From positions 39,971-103,970 of the forward strand of contig NZ_AOJG01000007.1 of the NCBI RefSeq assembly GCF_000337375.1: DNA of 64,000 bases, written 5' to 3'. The position numbers were made by a program, and so were the translations under genes. The stretch comes from Halorubrum lipolyticum DSM 21995. GTDB lineage: Archaea; Halobacteriota; Halobacteria; Halobacteriales; Haloferacaceae. Positions 61,590 to 64,000 of the stretch are shown here, piece by piece. Position 1 is the stretch's first letter, and each line of letters opens with the position of its first letter. A model generated the notes under the pieces. The model was not told the DNA's origin and searched no databases. It saw only the letters and a list, made by a program, of their open reading frames with translations.

Positions 61590-62407
61590 CACCGGTCCCC
61601 TCCGTTGCTACCGGTCTCGACCGCGAGACCGAGCGAAACGACCACAATCGTCAGTGTGGGGGCGTTAGCCACGAACCCCGCGACATCGAGTCCGATCAGA
61701 CACAACGCGATCGCGCTCCCCATCTGGAAGCGGCGGAGGGTAACGTAATCCAACAGGACAGGACGAAACACGACGGACAGCATAACGAGCGAAACTCCGG
61801 AGAGCGCCGCGGCGAGCGACCGTCCGACGACCGCCCACTCGGTCGTCAGCCCAGTCCACACCCACGGCATCATTCCGTCACCGGGGAGTACGACTGTCAC
61901 CTCGCCAGTAACGACGCTCGCGAGTACATCGAGAATCATCAAACACGTTACGGCGCCGCCGATCGTCAGCAGCGAGGGGACCCAGGAGGGCGTGGAGCCG
62001 TTAACGATGTCGAACGCGATGACCCACAACACGACCACCGTGAGAAGGGAGAAACCCTCTACCCAGAGCGCGTTCTGAGAGGCCGTCGCGACGGCTGCGG
62101 AGAAGGCGGCTGCCGGGAGCTGTACGGCCCCGATGAGACACACGAGTTTCAGTCCCCGTGCTCGGCTCGCGGAGAGCCTCGCGAATACGATCGAAATCGC
62201 TGCTGGGCCGCCGAACACGACTGCCCCGAGCCCGATTGCACCGGTAAGCGAATCCAACGCACCGGACGTGACCATCGACTGGTAAATCCCGGTGAACGGC
62301 AGAAGCATCACTACCGCAAGCGCCTTCGCCCCGGGAACTGCCAGCAGCTGCTGGACCCCTGTTGACGCACGCTGAAGGCCTCCCGGAAGTGCGAAAGAGA
62401 GACTCAT
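61589..62407 (-). CDS. Multi-TM protein heading the J-domain block
   Basis: A 272-aa protein with about seven predicted helices from residue 20 to 265 (ALAVVMLLPFTGIYQ, GLGAVVFGGPAAISIVFA, VLWVIAFDIVNG and others). It has no recognisable motif. The ATG at 62407 begins after a purine-poor leader; the frame upstream is non-coding. The stop shares bases with the next ATG (TGATG). It is probably the membrane partner of the J-domain protein, which has a similar helix-rich half. Confidence 0.7.
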   Translation of the reverse strand: MSLSFALPGGLQRASTGVQQLLAVPGAKALAVVMLLPFTGIYQSMVTSGALDSLTGAIGLGAVVFGGPAAISIVFARLSASRARGLKLVCLIGAVQLPAAAFSAAVATASQNALWVEGFSLLTVVVLWVIAFDIVNGSTPSWVPSLLTIGGAVTCLMILDVLASVVTGEVTVVLPGDGMMPWVWTGLTTEWAVVGRSLAAALSGVSLVMLSVVFRPVLLDYVTLRRFQMGSAIALCLIGLDVAGFVANAPTLTIVVVSLGLAVETGSNGGDR

Positions 62408-62612
62408 CGGCCGCCCCCCAATCCACGGTGACCTGTAGACCGGTCTTTTTGAACCGAGTTTACAGGAAAGTATCCGGCTGCCGCCACGGTGGGAGTTGAA
62501 CACTGTGCCACATCGGTAGGCTTGGTGGGACACACCATTGAGATATGCCGACCGACGGCAGCGTAGGGGGCTTCCAACCAGTAGTTGGTGTCGTATCATC
62601 CAATACGACAGG

Positions 62613-62623
62613 CAGAATATATT
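62613..62623 (+). promoter_or_regulatory. AGAATATATTA promoter element for the 179-aa gene
   Basis: An A/T-rich TATA-like sequence on the plus strand, about 80-130 nt before the possible starts of the following gene. Confidence 0.4.
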
Positions 62624-62695
62624 ACTCTTTTGCCCAGAGGGATCCGGACCGACAGTGCGCGTCGTGCAGCGCCGATCGGGACGAATCGGTGACTC

Positions 62696-63235
62696 GTGTC
62701 GCTCGAGTGGACCGGGAGAGGTTTCACGGTCGGCCAGCACGTACGGCTCGTCATGACGCGCCGTCTCCCGGAGTTACCGTCGGAGCTCGCTATCGGCGAC
62801 AGCAGGCAGCCTTCACAACCAGACAGCAGCCCCGCGCAACGGAAAGACCTGATTACGGAATCCAACTTGATTTCGGGGTGGAACGAATACGGGGACGTGG
62901 TGGATAACGCGATCACCGAGGCGTCGTTAGGCTCGAACATCGAAATCGGAGCGCGTTTTAGCCCACAGATCGTCGATAAGGCGATCCGTTTTGTCACCCG
63001 TTCGAGAGTGTTCAACGCAGACGGGCTGTGTGTGAGCGTCACCGAAGACCTCGGAACGTATCCGGTCGAAAACGACGCCAACTACAGTTGGGAGGCGTAT
63101 CACAGCCACAACTCCGGCGGATGGGACGCCGGCGAATACACCGCGGAATTCGTCGTCTGGGACATGAATCAGCAAGTGACGTCAGCGCCGGTAGAGACGA
63201 CGTTCACAGTGGTCGGAACTGTCGAACCAGAGTGA
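62696..63235 (+). CDS. Beta-sandwich-like protein, start uncertain
   Basis: A 179-aa frame. The last 125 residues (ITESNLISGWNEYGDVVDNAI... to the TTFTVVGTVEPE end) read as an Ig-like or cupredoxin-like beta sandwich of the kind usually found in secreted proteins: NYSWEAYHSHNSGGWDAGEYTAEFVVWDMN. The N-terminus is poor: a GTG at 62696 or an ATG at 62753, neither giving a signal peptide. Upstream frames have coding-like bits, so the original signal peptide may have been lost by frameshift or deletion. This may be a decaying gene. Confidence 0.55.
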   Translation: MSLEWTGRGFTVGQHVRLVMTRRLPELPSELAIGDSRQPSQPDSSPAQRKDLITESNLISGWNEYGDVVDNAITEASLGSNIEIGARFSPQIVDKAIRFVTRSRVFNADGLCVSVTEDLGTYPVENDANYSWEAYHSHNSGGWDAGEYTAEFVVWDMNQQVTSAPVETTFTVVGTVEPE

Positions 63236-63364
63236 GTTCTCCCACGAGTCTGTCGCCGTGAGCCGGAGCTTCGTCACGGAAACCACGACCTCGGCGAGTA
63301 GTCTCCGATCGGGGTACTCCGGAGGAGCAAAATGAGAGTAGAACGATAGAACGAGCGTCTTCCT

Positions 63365-63820
63365 ATGTGTGAACGATGTAACGAAGAGCATGACGACGAC
63401 TACGACGGAGATTCGATCGCGGAAAAACGCCGGAAAGCGGTCGCCTCGATAATTACTCGTCACCCGGAGTTGGGACTTCGACCGGACGACGTGACGTTTC
63501 GATTCGTCCCGAAACACAAGCGACAGTGTCTCCGGATCAACTTGAACACCGACGCGCCTCGATACGAGATCCACGTGCCCAAATCGATGGGGCAAGCGAT
63601 GGCGGGCAGCCCGCCTCTGTCCGGTGTGGCGATGGCGGCGTGTCTCGAAACGGGGAACCCCTACGAGGAGACGTGTGACGTGTTGGCCGTGCCCTCCGAC
63701 ACGCACCTCGAGGCCCTGTTCCTCTCCGAGGAACCGCCGGTCGACCTCAATCGAACCGAATCACCGACTCAGAAGACCAGTTTTGACTCGACGATCACTG
63801 ACCTCCATTCGGACGAGTAG
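63365..63820 (+). CDS. Small protein with N-terminal CxxC, unknown function
   Basis: A 151-aa protein. CERCNEEHDDDYDGD at the start holds a CxxC pair. The middle KAVASIITRHPELGLRPDDVTFRFVPKHKRQCLRINLNTDAPRYEIHVPKSMGQAM reads as a mixed alpha/beta domain, and PYEETCDVLAVPSDTHLEALFLSEEPPVDL follows. The composition is normal for haloarchaea. No family is recalled. It lies downstream of the possibly decaying beta-sandwich gene. Confidence 0.65.
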   Translation: MCERCNEEHDDDYDGDSIAEKRRKAVASIITRHPELGLRPDDVTFRFVPKHKRQCLRINLNTDAPRYEIHVPKSMGQAMAGSPPLSGVAMAACLETGNPYEETCDVLAVPSDTHLEALFLSEEPPVDLNRTESPTQKTSFDSTITDLHSDE

Positions 63821-64000
63821 TTCCGGATCTTCACCGTCGAGTGGAGCGCGGTTTTCGACGCCGACGCGCTCGACGACGCAGCCGAGGCCGCGACGTCGTC
63901 GAGGGCCGTCTCCCGCGACACCGGACGCTGATCGCTTGTGCGTGCGCGCGAAGGTCGAACCGTGGGTTGCACGAGTCTCTCTCACCCGTCGGCGAACGAT

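Noticed and set aside
63821-63932. Coding-like stretch in the same frame after the stop of the 151-aa protein
   Set aside because: It reads FRIFTVEWSAVFDADALDD and so on, but no start codon precedes it after the TAG. Such stretches arise by chance in this base composition. Sequencing error or decay cannot be excluded.

Overview
The window looks like chromosomal DNA from a halophilic archaeon of the class Halobacteria, probably Halorubrum or a close relative. The signs are high G+C, very acidic proteins, many start codons about 27 nt downstream of an archaeal TATA element (leaderless transcripts), twin-arginine signals on secreted proteins, and archaeal versions of PurS/PurQ, signal peptidase I, UspA and an NYN-domain protein. 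I saw no tRNA, rRNA or CRISPR array.

Layout. (1) 0.3-2.7 kb: purU diverges from purS-purQ, with a strong palindrome between them. (2) 2.9-24.6 kb: a large surface-polysaccharide or glycosylation locus. It holds a flippase, GT2 and GT4 glycosyltransferases, two paralogous exported beta-helix proteins, a BNR/Asp-box protein coupled to an AAC(3)-like acetyltransferase, two sulfatase-family proteins, a large multi-TM protein, an alpha/alpha-toroid protein coupled to a GT4, a DUF354 protein, a DUF1616 protein and a VCBS-repeat protein. (3) 24.6-33 kb: housekeeping and small genes, including a SHOCT protein, a VOC protein, an orphan HsdR-N-like nuclease, ilvD, uspA, an NYN protein, signal peptidase and gcvT. 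(4) 33-39 kb: formate dehydrogenase, formate-THF ligase, moaC and nnr. With gcvT and purU these form a folate one-carbon set. (5) 39.5-49.7 kb: a second envelope group (two GT4, a DUF2070 membrane protein, an AglD-like flippase-type protein, a third sulfatase), an UlaG-like hydrolase, a coiled-coil protein and unknowns. (6) 49.7-64 kb: an accessory region that is visibly richer in A/T. It opens with gene debris and inverted repeats, then has an RHH regulator coupled to a tyrosine recombinase, a uspA, a radical SAM enzyme, and a minus-strand gene block (62.4-54.2 kb).

The best candidate for an undescribed system is that 54.2-62.4 kb block. It runs from a multi-TM protein through a 181-aa protein, a membrane-anchored J-domain protein and a 1076-aa SF2 helicase to a 158-aa protein and a 464-aa protein with homing-endonuclease-like features. 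The helicase C-terminus, the whole 158-aa protein and the C-terminus of the 464-aa protein all appear to be built from the same short ribbon-helix-helix-like module, up to three copies each. A second striking feature is an array of eight GTTAA-type elements spaced about 21 bp apart, upstream of the larger beta-helix gene.

All functions are read from motifs by eye. No database search was possible.
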